56,598 nt of DNA from Fibrobacterota bacterium (GCA_023412475.1 JAEYNR010000003.1:1-56598), one strand, 5' to 3'. Positions 17,453 through 27,546 are shown, counted from the stretch's first letter. Made by a program: numbers and translations. Notes: generated by a model from the sequence alone, not told the origin.

Positions 17453-18146
17453 AAGAGCAGCAAAAGTAGATTTTTGAAACGGATCTCTTCGCAGCACTTG
17501 GAGACATATATGGACTGGCCACCTTCTAAATATCGAATTATTAAATCAATGTAATCTGTTATTACCTGTTTTTTATCGGTTATATGTGTATTTATAGTCG
17601 GGCAGGTCAGATTTAACGTCGGGCAACTCAGATTTAATCTATTTCAGGGCAAAAGATGGTTTGTGATGGTAAAAAGATTGTTTTATAGTAGTTGTAAGCC
17701 CTGCTGAGGGCGTAATCATGAATAACCGCAGGCAAGCTCCTGAGCAGCCTTCAGCAGGAGATCTCCAGTCAACTTGCTTTTATACTCAGAAAGGGTGAGA
17801 GTATTTAAATCATCAAAAACATAAACCACATACAATTCCTATATCATACATCAGAACTAAAGAAAACCATCCGCCTCTGCCACTCCAAAATTCAGAACAT
17901 GAATATGTTGTCCCGAAGGGATAAGGATTTACATACCAATGTGTTTCTATAAATATCATGTCCCTAAAGAGACAAAATCCATTATTGCACCTTTTTTTCC
18001 TGATCCCTTTAGGGATCAATTATTTCTAGCCCGAATATCCACAAACCATTCTTCGTCCCGTCAGGGATGAAATATTATTTGCATGGAGGATGAATCAGGT
18101 TATATCATTCAAGATAAAATCAATGGCATTCTTTAAAAATGCAAGT
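17453..18146. repeat. Gene-free region with REP-like palindromes
   Basis: Palindromic cores occur at 17911-17921 (TCCCGAAGGGA), 17959-17974, 18001-18018 (TGATCCCTttAGGGATCA) and 18056-18066, at 42- to 55-base intervals. Two further hairpins sit at 17698-17711 (GCCCT/AGGGC) and 17737-17760. The open frame across 17813-18019 is a by-product. This looks like a small cluster of repetitive extragenic palindromes. Confidence 0.55.
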
Positions 18147-18167
18147 GGTGCGATCCCGGATCGCACC
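18147..18167 (-). terminator. Hairpin terminator downstream of the flavodiiron gene
   Basis: GGTGCGATC/GATCGCACC is a perfect 9-bp stem with three-base loop, 17 bases beyond the stop codon. On the minus strand a short T-run (ATTTTTAAA) follows after nine bases, so it is an imperfect intrinsic terminator. Confidence 0.5.
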
Positions 18168-18183
18168 AAAACAGCATTTCTAT

Positions 18184-19383
18184 TTACATATTCACAATAC
18201 TTGAGGCAAACCTCTTCCCCAAATCATATCCCCTGTTAAAAAGCTCCGGAGTAACTTTTCCAGGGAACTCCAGTCCCTCAGTGACCTCCCACTTTATTTC
18301 AGAAGTCATCTGCTGTACCTTTTTGTACGCTCCCTTGCTCCATCCGTAACTTCCAAAGTACACAGCTTTCTTATTGCGGATATTCTTCAGCGCTGCTTTC
18401 TCCAGAATCTGCTGCATATATGGAAACAGGGAAACCTCATAAGTAGGTGCCCCAATAACCACTCCCTTGTTTTTAAGCAATGATGGAAGAATGTAGCTGC
18501 TATGGGTACGGGCAACATCAAATATTTCAGGTGTCAAACCAGCATCAGATATGCCCTGGGCAACTGCATTCATCATGGCTTCAGTATTCCCATACATCGT
18601 ACCGTAAAGAAGCGTGATGCCCTCATCTCCCCCATCAGTGCTATTCTGAGCCCACTTTTTATATAGCTCAACGATTCTTCCAGGATCTTTTCGCCAGATA
18701 AGCCCGTGAGATGGGGCAATCATTGAAATATCAAGACCTCCAAGCTTGGATATTGCATTTAATACCGGTGTGGAAAACTTGGCCACTATATTGGCATAGT
18801 AGCGCAAGGATTCTTTTTCGTAAAAAGATAGATCTCCATATTCATCTTCAAAGTAAGCTCCCTGCAAGGCTCCGTATCCTCCGAATGCATCACAGGAGAA
18901 AAGTATTCCGGTAGACTTATCGAAAGTCACCATAGTCTCAGGCCAATGAACAAAAGGAATATGAAAAAACTGAAGCTGATGATTGCCGGTATCAATCACT
19001 TCACCATCATTTACCACTCTTACATTCTGATTGATTTCATAATAATCCTGAAGCATTTTAACAGCCTTTTGAGTGCAGATTATCTCAAAGCGATCATTAA
19101 TCATCCTCAGAGTTCTCAATACCCCGGTGTGATCAGGTTCCATGTGATTGACTATTACATAATCGAGCTGATTAATATCGATTATACGGGAGATCTGATC
19201 CAGAAACTCATCGGTTTTAAAACCCCTGGAAAGATCGACAAGCACGTTCTTTTTATCTTTAATAACATAGGAATTATAAGAGATCCCCACCCCATCTATT
19301 GGCCATAATCCCTCAAACAGATCGGTAGTTCTATCATTAACCCCAACCCAGAAAATATCATCCTTAAGACGAACGTCATTCAT
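18184..19383 (-). CDS. Flavodiiron protein (A-type flavoprotein, FprA-like)
   Basis: 399 residues. The N-terminal MBL-like di-iron domain has the ligand motif HMEPDH (about 80-85), then His and Asp in SCDAFG and APSHGLIW. A flavodoxin domain from about residue 255 binds FMN: GTMYGNTEAM, GAPTYEV and GSYGWSKGA. Such proteins reduce O2 to water or NO to N2O using electrons from rubredoxin or a reductase, protecting anaerobes. No rubredoxin domain is fused. Intact by length. Confidence 0.88.
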   Translation of the reverse strand: MNDVRLKDDIFWVGVNDRTTDLFEGLWPIDGVGISYNSYVIKDKKNVLVDLSRGFKTDEFLDQISRIIDINQLDYVIVNHMEPDHTGVLRTLRMINDRFEIICTQKAVKMLQDYYEINQNVRVVNDGEVIDTGNHQLQFFHIPFVHWPETMVTFDKSTGILFSCDAFGGYGALQGAYFEDEYGDLSFYEKESLRYYANIVAKFSTPVLNAISKLGGLDISMIAPSHGLIWRKDPGRIVELYKKWAQNSTDGGDEGITLLYGTMYGNTEAMMNAVAQGISDAGLTPEIFDVARTHSSYILPSLLKNKGVVIGAPTYEVSLFPYMQQILEKAALKNIRNKKAVYFGSYGWSKGAYKKVQQMTSEIKWEVTEGLEFPGKVTPELFNRGYDLGKRFASSIVNM

Positions 19384-19545
19384 AATGCCTCCCTGAGCTT
19401 GTTTCGAATATTAATATTGGCTATTAAAATAGTTATTAGCAGGGGCTTAATAGGTTATTTGTTACCGATGATGATTGTGAAAAAATACAAGGAAGGCAGA
19501 ATTTAGAAATAGGCTGTTTGGAAGGGTAAGTTAAAGAGACTGGGG

Positions 19546-19571
19546 GGGGTAAAGTAGTAACACTTTACCCC
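19546..19571. terminator. Hairpin downstream of the RND pump gene
   Basis: GGGGTAAAGT/ACTTTACCCC forms a 10-bp stem 17 bases beyond the RND stop codon, without a clear T-run on the minus strand. It may terminate or protect the efflux transcript. Confidence 0.4.
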
Positions 19572-19587
19572 TTGTTTGCAATCAGTC

Positions 19588-22500
19588 TTACGACTTGTTT
19601 GTTCCAAATATTCTGGCTTTGATTTTTTCACCCCATTCTTCAAATATTATATAAAGAGATGGAATAACAAACAGAGTCAGAAATGTGGTTGCAGTCATAC
19701 CACCTATAACTGCTTTTGCCAGAGGAGCCCAGGTCTCTGAACCATCTCCCAACTCAAGAGCCAGCGGAATCATTCCAACAATGGTGGTCAAAGCAGTCAT
19801 CAACACTGGACGTAACCTGGTCACTCCACTCTCTTCGGCAGCCTCATACAAACCGATACCCCGCTCCCGAAGCTGATTGGTATAATCAACCAGAACGATT
19901 CCATTGTTAACCGCGATTCCAACCAGTATCACTAAACCAATTAGAGCCATAACGCTAATTGGTGTATTGGTGACAAACAAGAATATGAAGACACCGATAA
20001 TTGACAATGGTACGGTAAAGAGGATAATGAAAGGATCCACCAGTGATTCAAACTGACTGGCCATCACCATATAAACCAGAAGTACAGCCACCAGAACAGC
20101 TATTATCAAATAGAAGTAGGCTTCCTGCTGATCCTCGGCTGTACCGCCCATAATCAACAGGAAATCAGATGGAACAGTAATTTCCGATTGGATCTGCTCA
20201 ATTTTCCTTACAGCAGTCTTCAGATCTATTCCTGCAAGATTGCATCCTACAGAGATATACCTTTCCTGATTTTCTCGATAAATAGTAACCGGCCCCTGCG
20301 ATTCCTTGATCTCAGCAACCTGACGCAAAGGGATAGTTCCACCAGCAGGAAGTGGTATAAGCAGATTTCCAAGAGCTTCCCTGTCCTGGCGATACTTTTT
20401 GTCCAGTTGCACGTAAATGTTGTATTCATCCCCTTGTTCGCGATACTGAGAAACAGTTCTTCCCTGAATAGAGGTTGATACAACAGAGGCAACCTGAATA
20501 TTGGTCAAGTTCAGGTCATTTAATACATCCTGTTTCAAATGCACATCCAACTGAGGAATGTAATCATTTACATTCAGTTTTATATCCACCAGCCCGGGAA
20601 TCTTTTCCATCCGTGCTTTCAGATCATCGGCGATTGCCTTGCCTCTGGTCAGATCATTACCAACTACCTTGATTTCTACAGCACTCTGTCCGCTGGACAT
20701 CATATTGCCACCCTCAAAAGAATAGGATATTCCTGCAATATTATCGAGCTCTTTACGCAGCGCTATCTCTATCTCCTTCTGACTTCTTTTCCTCTCAGTT
20801 CTGGGCAAAAGCCTGAGGGTAGTTGAAATAGTGTTGTTTGTGGTAGCACCGCCAAAACCCTGTTGTGCCCCAAAGCGAAAAGTGGAGGTAACAATCTCAG
20901 GTACAGCCTTGTCAAGAATCTCCTCCACCCTGATAACTGTTTCTCTAAGAGAAGTCAAAGGCACCCCGGTTGCACATTCGATAGTGAAATTAACTCTTCC
21001 CTGATCAGTTTCGGGCATAAATTCACCACCCAGAAATGGTACCAAGGCACATGAAAAAACCAACAGCGCCAGAGTTATTAGAAGCACATATTTTTTATGG
21101 TAAATCGACCAGTGCAGAAGTTTCTGGTAATTGTTGGTGAGTTTTTTCAAAATAGTGATCTTGTTTGCACTTTCATCTTTCTTGCTCTTCTTTTTATCCA
21201 ATCTTTTTTTCAGAAGCACCGATGCCATCATTGGTACCAGAGTCAGAGCAACCAGTAAAGAAACGGAAAGACTGAAGGTAACAGTCAGTACCATCTCCCT
21301 AAACAACTCTCCGGTAATTCCCGGGACAAAAAGCACCGGAACAAAGACACTTAGAGTAGTCAAAGTCGATGCGATGATTGCAGCACTCATCTCTGAAGCA
21401 CCACGTTCGGATGCATCCACACTCCCGTAGCCCATGCCCTTAAATCGGAATATGTTTTCAATAACAACGATGGAGTTATCAACAAGCATTCCTATTGCCA
21501 GTGCAAGTCCAGCCATTGAAATAACATTAAGAGTCAAATCGGATAAATAAAGCACTGCAAATGTTAGTATTATTGATATAGGCATGGAAATCGCCATTAT
21601 CAAACTGCCACGAAAGCTCCGTATAAAAATGAAGATTATCAGAACCACAACAATAAGAGACATCATTGCTGTGTCGGTGAGGTTTTTCATTGAGCTGGAG
21701 GTAAATTCCGAAGAGTCGAATAAAATTTCAAAATCTACACCCTGAGGAAGAGTCTTTTTTATACCTTCCAGTTCTTTCTTTGCATTTTCAGCTGCCTGTA
21801 CTGTATTGGCATCCGATTGTTTGCTTACAACTATGGCGATTCCCTGGTTGCCGTTAATCCGCACATCACCAGTCATTTCTTTGAAACCATCTGTGACAGT
21901 TGCCACATCCTTTAGTCTCACCGGCGTAGCTCCAGGTTTTATCACAATATTTCTGAGCTGTTCAAGACTTCTGTATTCACTATAAATCCGGAGATTGTAC
22001 TCCTTTGTTGAGGTTTTAATACTTCCGGAAGAAACCAGGCCAGCACTGCCCTGAATTGCAGAAGTTATACTCTGAGTCGAAAGAGAATGTGAAGCTAACA
22101 GAACCGGATCAACAGCGACATTGATCTGGCGTTCAAAACCACCTGCAATATCAACAGATGCAACTCCGTCGACACGCTCCAGAAGCGGCTCTACCCTGTC
22201 CTCTCCCAGTCTGCGCAGCTCCGCAGGACCAAGGTCTTTAGAGTTCATGGACAGCATCATTATTGGCATCATAGATGGATTCAGAGCCAGTACAAACGGC
22301 TCTTCTGCATCTGGAGGAAGATAGTCCCGTATCATATCAAGGCTGTTTCTTACATCTGTTTCAGCCTTGTCCATGTTAGTACCATAGACAAACTCAAGCA
22401 TAACCATCGAATTGCCATTTGTCGAATTGGATGTTATTTTCTTGATATTTTCAGTAGCACTAACCGCCTCTTCAATAGGCCTGCTGAGAAGATTCTCTAT

Positions 22501-22674
22501 ATCTCCAGAGCTGACTCCAGGGTAACTGGTAAACACCAGCACAATAGGAAAATCAATATCCGGGGTCATTGCGACCTTCAACTGGAGTACAGAGAAAATT
22601 CCAAACCCGACGGCAATGAGATAAAGCATCGCCAGGGTGACTTTTCTTTTTATAGAAATTCCAATTAGTTTCAT
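19588..22674 (-). CDS. RND multidrug-type efflux pump, inner-membrane subunit
   Basis: 1028 residues, the usual length of the HAE1 family. Twelve membrane segments in two halves flank the two large periplasmic loops. The first half carries the proton-relay region GMLVDNSIVVIENI. The C-terminal half repeats it in GIAVNNGIVLVDY. It pumps hydrophobic compounds from membrane or periplasm through the TolC-type channel, driven by protons. Three bases separate it from the MFP gene, so they are co-translated. Substrate unknown. Confidence 0.9.
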   Translation of the reverse strand: MKLIGISIKRKVTLAMLYLIAVGFGIFSVLQLKVAMTPDIDFPIVLVFTSYPGVSSGDIENLLSRPIEEAVSATENIKKITSNSTNGNSMVMLEFVYGTNMDKAETDVRNSLDMIRDYLPPDAEEPFVLALNPSMMPIMMLSMNSKDLGPAELRRLGEDRVEPLLERVDGVASVDIAGGFERQINVAVDPVLLASHSLSTQSITSAIQGSAGLVSSGSIKTSTKEYNLRIYSEYRSLEQLRNIVIKPGATPVRLKDVATVTDGFKEMTGDVRINGNQGIAIVVSKQSDANTVQAAENAKKELEGIKKTLPQGVDFEILFDSSEFTSSSMKNLTDTAMMSLIVVVLIIFIFIRSFRGSLIMAISMPISIILTFAVLYLSDLTLNVISMAGLALAIGMLVDNSIVVIENIFRFKGMGYGSVDASERGASEMSAAIIASTLTTLSVFVPVLFVPGITGELFREMVLTVTFSLSVSLLVALTLVPMMASVLLKKRLDKKKSKKDESANKITILKKLTNNYQKLLHWSIYHKKYVLLITLALLVFSCALVPFLGGEFMPETDQGRVNFTIECATGVPLTSLRETVIRVEEILDKAVPEIVTSTFRFGAQQGFGGATTNNTISTTLRLLPRTERKRSQKEIEIALRKELDNIAGISYSFEGGNMMSSGQSAVEIKVVGNDLTRGKAIADDLKARMEKIPGLVDIKLNVNDYIPQLDVHLKQDVLNDLNLTNIQVASVVSTSIQGRTVSQYREQGDEYNIYVQLDKKYRQDREALGNLLIPLPAGGTIPLRQVAEIKESQGPVTIYRENQERYISVGCNLAGIDLKTAVRKIEQIQSEITVPSDFLLIMGGTAEDQQEAYFYLIIAVLVAVLLVYMVMASQFESLVDPFIILFTVPLSIIGVFIFLFVTNTPISVMALIGLVILVGIAVNNGIVLVDYTNQLRERGIGLYEAAEESGVTRLRPVLMTALTTIVGMIPLALELGDGSETWAPLAKAVIGGMTATTFLTLFVIPSLYIIFEEWGEKIKARIFGTNKS

Positions 22675-22677
22675 CTT

Positions 22678-23802
22678 TTACCGTCCCGTCTGTGTAACAA
22701 CTCTCAAAGAGTCTCCATTTTTTACAATATTCTGCCCGGCGACTATGATACTGTCTCCAAAACTTGTCCCTTTAGACAGTTCCATATATCCACCCGAAAA
22801 CAACCCCGGAACAATATCTCTTTTTTCGGCCCGCCCGTTATTTACTACATAAATAAAGAATTCAGGCTTTTCTTTCTGAACACCTTTTTGATCAGTCAAT
22901 ATTTTTGTATGGGTCAGTACAGTCATCTCACTAACTACCACAGTACCTACACGTCTGGATATCTCGACAAGGAATTCACCAAACAGTCCAGATTTAAGCA
23001 GATTATTCTGATTATTCAACCTTACTTCTATTTCCAGAGTTCTTGTCAGTGGATCAACCGCTTCGTCAATTTTTTCCACAGTACCTACCAACTGAGTATC
23101 AGGCAATGATGGAAAAGATGCCACTACAAGCTGTCCAACAGAGAGCTTCTGAATATCCACAGCAGGTACTCTCAGCTTAGCTTTCACAGTGTTTGCATTC
23201 ACGATTTTTATGACCTGCTGTCCTGCAGGAACCATCACATTAACATCGAAATAAACCATTCCCACACGTCCATCAAATGGAGCCCTGAGAATTGTATTCT
23301 CATATTGCACATTTGCCTGCCCCATCGAAGCAGATGCCTGATCTAAAGTCGCCTGGGCTACATCATACTGGCTTTTTGCCATGTCAAACTGTTGTTTGCT
23401 GATCGCATTTCTTGCCAGCAGGTTCTTCATTCTGTTGAAATCATCCTGCTTCGCCTGTAACTGGATTTTTGCACTCTTCAAACCTGCTTCGGCGACCAGT
23501 TTCCCCTGCAAGGCTGCTTTATTATACTGAACCGCAAGAATCTGCCCTGCCTTAACCCTGTCTCCCGGCTTTACATTAACGGACGTCATCTTTTCCGATA
23601 CTTTACTGTAAACGAAAGCATCATTCTGAGCCTCTATACCTCCGGTCAGTTTTATATAACTTGAGATGGAATCCGGTTCTGCTATATATACCTCCACCGG
23701 GATCACCTTCTCAATTTCTTCCGACTTTTTCTTTTTGCACCCTATTATCATTACTGATACTGCTAAAACAATCAATGTCAAAATACTTGACTTCATTTTC
23801 AT
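22678..23802 (-). CDS. RND efflux membrane fusion protein, lipoprotein type
   Basis: 374 residues. The signal peptide ends in a lipobox MIIGC followed by a Lys-rich stretch; lipoyl-like (PGDRVKAGQ), alpha-hairpin (about 100-160) and beta-barrel domains follow in the usual order. It links the pump to the outer-membrane channel. Start ATG has AAGGAAACG upstream. It sits between the tolC-like and RND genes. Confidence 0.88.
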   Translation of the reverse strand: MKMKSSILTLIVLAVSVMIIGCKKKKSEEIEKVIPVEVYIAEPDSISSYIKLTGGIEAQNDAFVYSKVSEKMTSVNVKPGDRVKAGQILAVQYNKAALQGKLVAEAGLKSAKIQLQAKQDDFNRMKNLLARNAISKQQFDMAKSQYDVAQATLDQASASMGQANVQYENTILRAPFDGRVGMVYFDVNVMVPAGQQVIKIVNANTVKAKLRVPAVDIQKLSVGQLVVASFPSLPDTQLVGTVEKIDEAVDPLTRTLEIEVRLNNQNNLLKSGLFGEFLVEISRRVGTVVVSEMTVLTHTKILTDQKGVQKEKPEFFIYVVNNGRAEKRDIVPGLFSGGYMELSKGTSFGDSIIVAGQNIVKNGDSLRVVTQTGR

Positions 23803-23847
23803 AACGTTTCCTTATTAATTAAGTTTATCCCTTATTTCCTATTAGTT

Positions 23848-25185
23848 TTATTGGGCACTGCTTGATGAGGTCGAACCAAGCCCGCCCATATCCAGATTGA
23901 TAACAGCCAGTTTAAGACTGGTAGCGGTCTGCAGAGCTGCATATTTGGCGGAGATTAAAAAGTTGTGAGCATCAAGGAGTTCGTACATGGGAATCACCCC
24001 TTCTTCAAATTTTGCCAGTGATGCATCATAAGCCTTTTCCCGGGCTTCCATCAGCAAATCAGCAGCTTCCGTTTCGCTTTGCAACTGTTCGACTTCGTGA
24101 TAAGCGTCAATCACTTCCTTTTCAACTATTGCCTTCTTCTCCTCCAACACTTCTTTAAGCATCAGTTGCTGCTCTCTGGCTTTCTTTAATTTGAAATTGC
24201 GGTTTCCCCAATCCAATAAATTAAAACTCAGGGCTGCACTGGCACGCCAGTTGTATCTCCACATTTCCCTGGTAGCTGGTTCCGGACTCTCATTGGAATA
24301 GCTGAATCCTGCAACGAGGGAAGGATAAAAGGCTGATTTGGCAGCCTTAATGCCAAGCTCTGTCAAATTCATTTTCAGTCTTGCCTCTTTAAGATCAGGT
24401 CTTCCTGATAAGGCACTGCTTACCGTAGAATCCAGATTCACTTTTGGCATCAAATTGCTTTCTGCACTGGTATCTATCAAACTTATCTCTGTAGTTGCGG
24501 GAAGCCCCAGAAGAATGGCGAACTGCCGTTTCATCGATGAAACCGACTTGTTTACCTTTAATTCATTCATTCTGGCCTGAGCAAGCGATGCCTTGGTGAG
24601 AAGATAATCATGCTCGGTGGACATCCCCTGCTCCATCCTTGCCTCCTGATTAGAAGTCAATTCTTCAAGCTGTTTTATGGCTTCACTGGCTACAGATTTA
24701 GATTTCTGAAGACTGACTATACCCCAGTAAATCTGCAAAACTGCATAACTTATTTTCTGCCGTACCGTTTCTGCACTCTCTTTGGTAATTGTACTGGACA
24801 ATTTCGCACTGTTAAGACCGTTCAGTAATGTAAACCCGGTAAATATGGGCTGTTGTATCTGAAGACCATAATTGAATGAATTCTCATTCAAACCAAATGC
24901 ACTTGCCATACCTGGATCGAACATGCCACTTAATCCTTCAATTCTTTTTCGCGAATAGGAACCATTCAAGGAGACACCAGGCAAAAACGCAGTCTTAGCA
25001 CTCTTTATGTCATATTCAGTCTGTTTTTGCTGATGTTCGAGTGATTTTATCGTGTGATTATTCTTCATGGCCATCTCGATGGCCATCTCTGCAGAAAGCT
25101 CAACTCTCTCTGCGGACTGTCCAAAAACAACACATACTGCCAGAACCAGTAAAACCAGTTTTGCACAGCATCTTCTTATTTCCAT
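23848..25185 (-). CDS. TolC-family outer-membrane efflux channel
   Basis: 445 residues with a signal peptide (MEIRRCCAKLVLLVLAVC), then two TolC-type repeats of coiled coil and barrel strands, for example AAKSAFYPSLVAGFSYSNE and EEGVIPMYELLDAHNFL (both shorter than the family domain). Forms the trimeric exit duct for the pump. It is the first gene of the efflux set, downstream of the sensor kinase gene, and has TGTAAC boxes at 25245-25282 upstream. Confidence 0.88.
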   Translation of the reverse strand: MEIRRCCAKLVLLVLAVCVVFGQSAERVELSAEMAIEMAMKNNHTIKSLEHQQKQTEYDIKSAKTAFLPGVSLNGSYSRKRIEGLSGMFDPGMASAFGLNENSFNYGLQIQQPIFTGFTLLNGLNSAKLSSTITKESAETVRQKISYAVLQIYWGIVSLQKSKSVASEAIKQLEELTSNQEARMEQGMSTEHDYLLTKASLAQARMNELKVNKSVSSMKRQFAILLGLPATTEISLIDTSAESNLMPKVNLDSTVSSALSGRPDLKEARLKMNLTELGIKAAKSAFYPSLVAGFSYSNESPEPATREMWRYNWRASAALSFNLLDWGNRNFKLKKAREQQLMLKEVLEEKKAIVEKEVIDAYHEVEQLQSETEAADLLMEAREKAYDASLAKFEEGVIPMYELLDAHNFLISAKYAALQTATSLKLAVINLDMGGLGSTSSSSAQ

Positions 25186-25244
25186 ATCCCCCCCTGTAAG
25201 AACCTCGGAACACTTTTTTCAAAAACAGTAAAATATAAATAAGT

Positions 25245-25282
25245 TGTAACGTCCCATTTTCGTTTATGTAACATCTTGTAAC
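25245..25282 (+). promoter_or_regulatory. Triple TGTAAC boxes upstream of the efflux genes
   Basis: TGTAAC occurs at 25245, 25267 and 25277 on the plus strand; the last two are 10 bases apart, the first 22 bases before. The pair lies 82 bases upstream of the tolC-like start. CpxR is known to bind GTAAA-N5-GTAAA type direct repeats, and this two-component regulator is CpxR-like, so regulation is plausible. Confidence 0.55.
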
Positions 25283-25300
25283 AATTTTTTCTCTGCCACT

Positions 25301-26575
25301 CTACAAAGGCAAAGTTATAGTAACAGTTGTACCGATATCCAGACTACTCTCAATTGAAATCTTGCCGCTATGGGCCTCCACTATTTTTTTAGTCAGACTC
25401 ATACCCAATCCATATCCACCAGAGTCGTACCGCCTTGCCTTATCTACTCTGTAAAATGGCTCAAAAAGAAAAGGCAGTTCCTTCTCAGAAATTCCAATTC
25501 CGCTATCTCTCACCACAATCTCAACCCGTTTTTCATCAGATGCATAAACAATTTCTACCCGCTCACCCTCTGGTTTAGAATATTTAATAGCATTATCTAT
25601 GACATTGGATAATGCCATTATCATTCTCTCCTTATCCACCACTATCTCAATTTTTGCGCTACTGCAGATCAACACTGAAGGTGACGACTGTTTTCTGCTT
25701 TCAACAATTTCTGAAAGCAGGGTTCCAAGATCCACTTTTTTCAGCTTCACTTTTCCGAAAGGACTGTCCAGGCGGGCTTCCTCAAGAATAACACTAGTCA
25801 TTTTATCTAAAGTCGATATGTTATTTTTTATAGTTTGTCTTATATTACCCTCAGGAATAAACTCCAGAGCAAGAAGCATTCTGGCCAAAGGCGAACGCAG
25901 TTCATGGCTGATGTCCCGAAGCAGTTGGTCGCGTGACTTTATATCATTGCGGATATGACGGGCCATGTTATTGAAAGATTGAATCAGTTGCCCAAGCTCA
26001 TCTGAAGACTTTTTCGGCAGCTCAATATCAAAATCGCCTCCACTTATCTGCCTCACCCCGTTGTGAAGAACTTTCAATGGCTTGAGCAGATGGCGAATAT
26101 ATAGATGAGTTACTCCGAATACTATTATCAGTATCACAGACCAGACAAACAATAACTCCCAGGGAAATTTAAGCTCTCCATACATGTTCCTGGCCTGAAA
26201 AATGTAACTTGCCGATCCTGTCTCAAATGTACAAACCAGATTATTGCGATACCAAAATACCGGTCTCTCAGATGACTCCCTGCTTATAACATCAAAATCA
26301 AATACCTCTTTTGAACTGGCCCACTGCAAACTGCTGCTTTTATATCGCATTTCCAACCCGAGGTCTGTCAACAAACTCAGGGCAGAAGTGGTATCTTCAA
26401 TATTTATCTGGGATGCAATGAGTTTTGAATGACGCAAAAAGGCATCATGAATAGGAAGGTTAGTGCGAAAATGGCTGAAATAAGCATGCAATGCGATATG
26501 GGTAGTCACTACCACTGTAAAAGTCGCCGTGATTATTAAAATTGTAAATCTGGTGAAAAGCGAACCTTTTTTCAT
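25301..26575 (-). CDS. Sensor histidine kinase, CpxA-like
   Basis: 424 residues. Two membrane segments (about 10-30 and 140-160) enclose a periplasmic sensor domain; a HAMP domain follows (LLKPLKVL...), then HisKA with the phospho-acceptor His in DISHELRSP, and a catalytic domain with N-box NVIDNAIKYS, G1 RDSGIGIS and G2 GYGLGMSL. It would phosphorylate the response regulator encoded just upstream. Likely senses envelope stress; the signal is not known. Confidence 0.87.
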   Translation of the reverse strand: MKKGSLFTRFTILIITATFTVVVTTHIALHAYFSHFRTNLPIHDAFLRHSKLIASQINIEDTTSALSLLTDLGLEMRYKSSSLQWASSKEVFDFDVISRESSERPVFWYRNNLVCTFETGSASYIFQARNMYGELKFPWELLFVWSVILIIVFGVTHLYIRHLLKPLKVLHNGVRQISGGDFDIELPKKSSDELGQLIQSFNNMARHIRNDIKSRDQLLRDISHELRSPLARMLLALEFIPEGNIRQTIKNNISTLDKMTSVILEEARLDSPFGKVKLKKVDLGTLLSEIVESRKQSSPSVLICSSAKIEIVVDKERMIMALSNVIDNAIKYSKPEGERVEIVYASDEKRVEIVVRDSGIGISEKELPFLFEPFYRVDKARRYDSGGYGLGMSLTKKIVEAHSGKISIESSLDIGTTVTITLPL

Positions 26576-26586
26576 AAAACCTGTCC

Positions 26587-27276
26587 CTATTGATTGGTCA
26601 GAAAAACATAACCCACACCGGTCACTGTTTTTATGTACACAGGGTTTCTGGAATCATCCTTAAGCTTCTGACGAATCCTGCTTATAAGCATGTCAATAGA
26701 ACGGTTCGAGGATTCCCAATCTATACCCCGAAGATGCTCAACCAACTGCCCCCTATCCAATACTCTTCCCTTGTTTCGGATAAGGTATTGCAACAGTTCA
26801 TATTCATTGGTGGTCAGATTAACATCTTCACCGGCAAGAGTCACACTCCTGGAGGAAAAATTGACAGTCAAATCACCATGGCGCTCCAGGTGCACTAAAT
26901 CCGGAGATCCATCCCCAGATCTTCGCAAAATCGACCGCAACCTGGCTACCAGCTCTCTGGGTTCAAAGGGCTTAGGAAGATAATCATCTGCTCCAATTTC
27001 CAAGCCAACAATCCGATCGTGTACATCACCTCTGGCAGTAAGCATCAGAATCGGAATCGAGTAGCTCTTACGTATCTCCCTACAAACAGAGAATCCATCC
27101 ATATCCGGTAACATCACATCTAATATTATTGCATCAGGTATACTCTTTTCTATAGATTCGATCCCGCTTTGAGGATGTTCAACCGTTTGCACTTTAAATC
27201 CATGTGTTCCCAGATACTCCTGTAACAAAGAATTAAGCTCCCGATCATCATCAATTACCAAAATTTTCTCATTCAT
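26587..27276 (-). CDS. OmpR-family response regulator, CpxR-like
   Basis: 229 residues from the ATG at 27274-27276. The receiver domain shows DDDREL, phospho-acceptor Asp in ILDVMLP, Thr in LTARG and Lys in PKPFEP; the winged helix includes RSIDMLISRIRQKL and the GVGYVF end. Phrases such as GADDYLPKPF, RELVARLRSILRRS and IDM are strikingly CpxR-like. Twelve-base gap to the kinase. It probably controls itself and the efflux genes through the TGTAAC boxes. Confidence 0.88.
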   Translation of the reverse strand: MNEKILVIDDDRELNSLLQEYLGTHGFKVQTVEHPQSGIESIEKSIPDAIILDVMLPDMDGFSVCREIRKSYSIPILMLTARGDVHDRIVGLEIGADDYLPKPFEPRELVARLRSILRRSGDGSPDLVHLERHGDLTVNFSSRSVTLAGEDVNLTTNEYELLQYLIRNKGRVLDRGQLVEHLRGIDWESSNRSIDMLISRIRQKLKDDSRNPVYIKTVTGVGYVFLTNQ

Positions 27277-27360
27277 AACCACTCTTAGCCCTTAATATCT
27301 AATGCTAAATTCCGACACTTCTTAAGATACCTCATATTTATATCAGGGCTGTTTCTGAAG

Positions 27361-27380
27361 TGTAACAAGTTGTAACGATA
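27361..27380 (+). promoter_or_regulatory. TGTAAC direct repeat upstream of the response regulator
   Basis: Plus strand TGTAAC-AAGT-TGTAAC at 27361-27376, period ten bases, 85 bases upstream of the regulator start. Nearly the same distance and orientation as the pair before the tolC-like gene. Suggests autoregulation. Confidence 0.55.
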
Positions 27381-27520
27381 GAAAAGATGACAACAATCAG
27401 ATAAAAGCTTTAACTTTGTTTCCTGCAGGATTTATTTTGAACCCATAAAATTAGATAATCGAACTGATTAAATGCAAAACTTCCTAATTTAACCTGATAT
27501 CTAACCACTCTGTAATAGAA

Positions 27521-27546
27521 CATCCCCACACTTTCGGTGGGGGATG
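27521..27546. repeat. Hairpin reminiscent of an IS200/IS605 end
   Basis: CATCCCCAC/GTGGGGGATG with loop ACTTTCG resembles hairpins at the ends of IS200/IS605-group elements. It lies just before the truncated PerR gene. No transposase is present, so it may be a scar or a coincidence. Confidence 0.3.

Noticed and set aside
17813..18019. 68-codon minus-strand frame
   Set aside because: It runs through the REP-like palindromes, has no ribosome-binding site and an odd composition.
27521..27546. IS200/IS605 element
   Set aside because: Only one end-like hairpin, with no transposase or second end.
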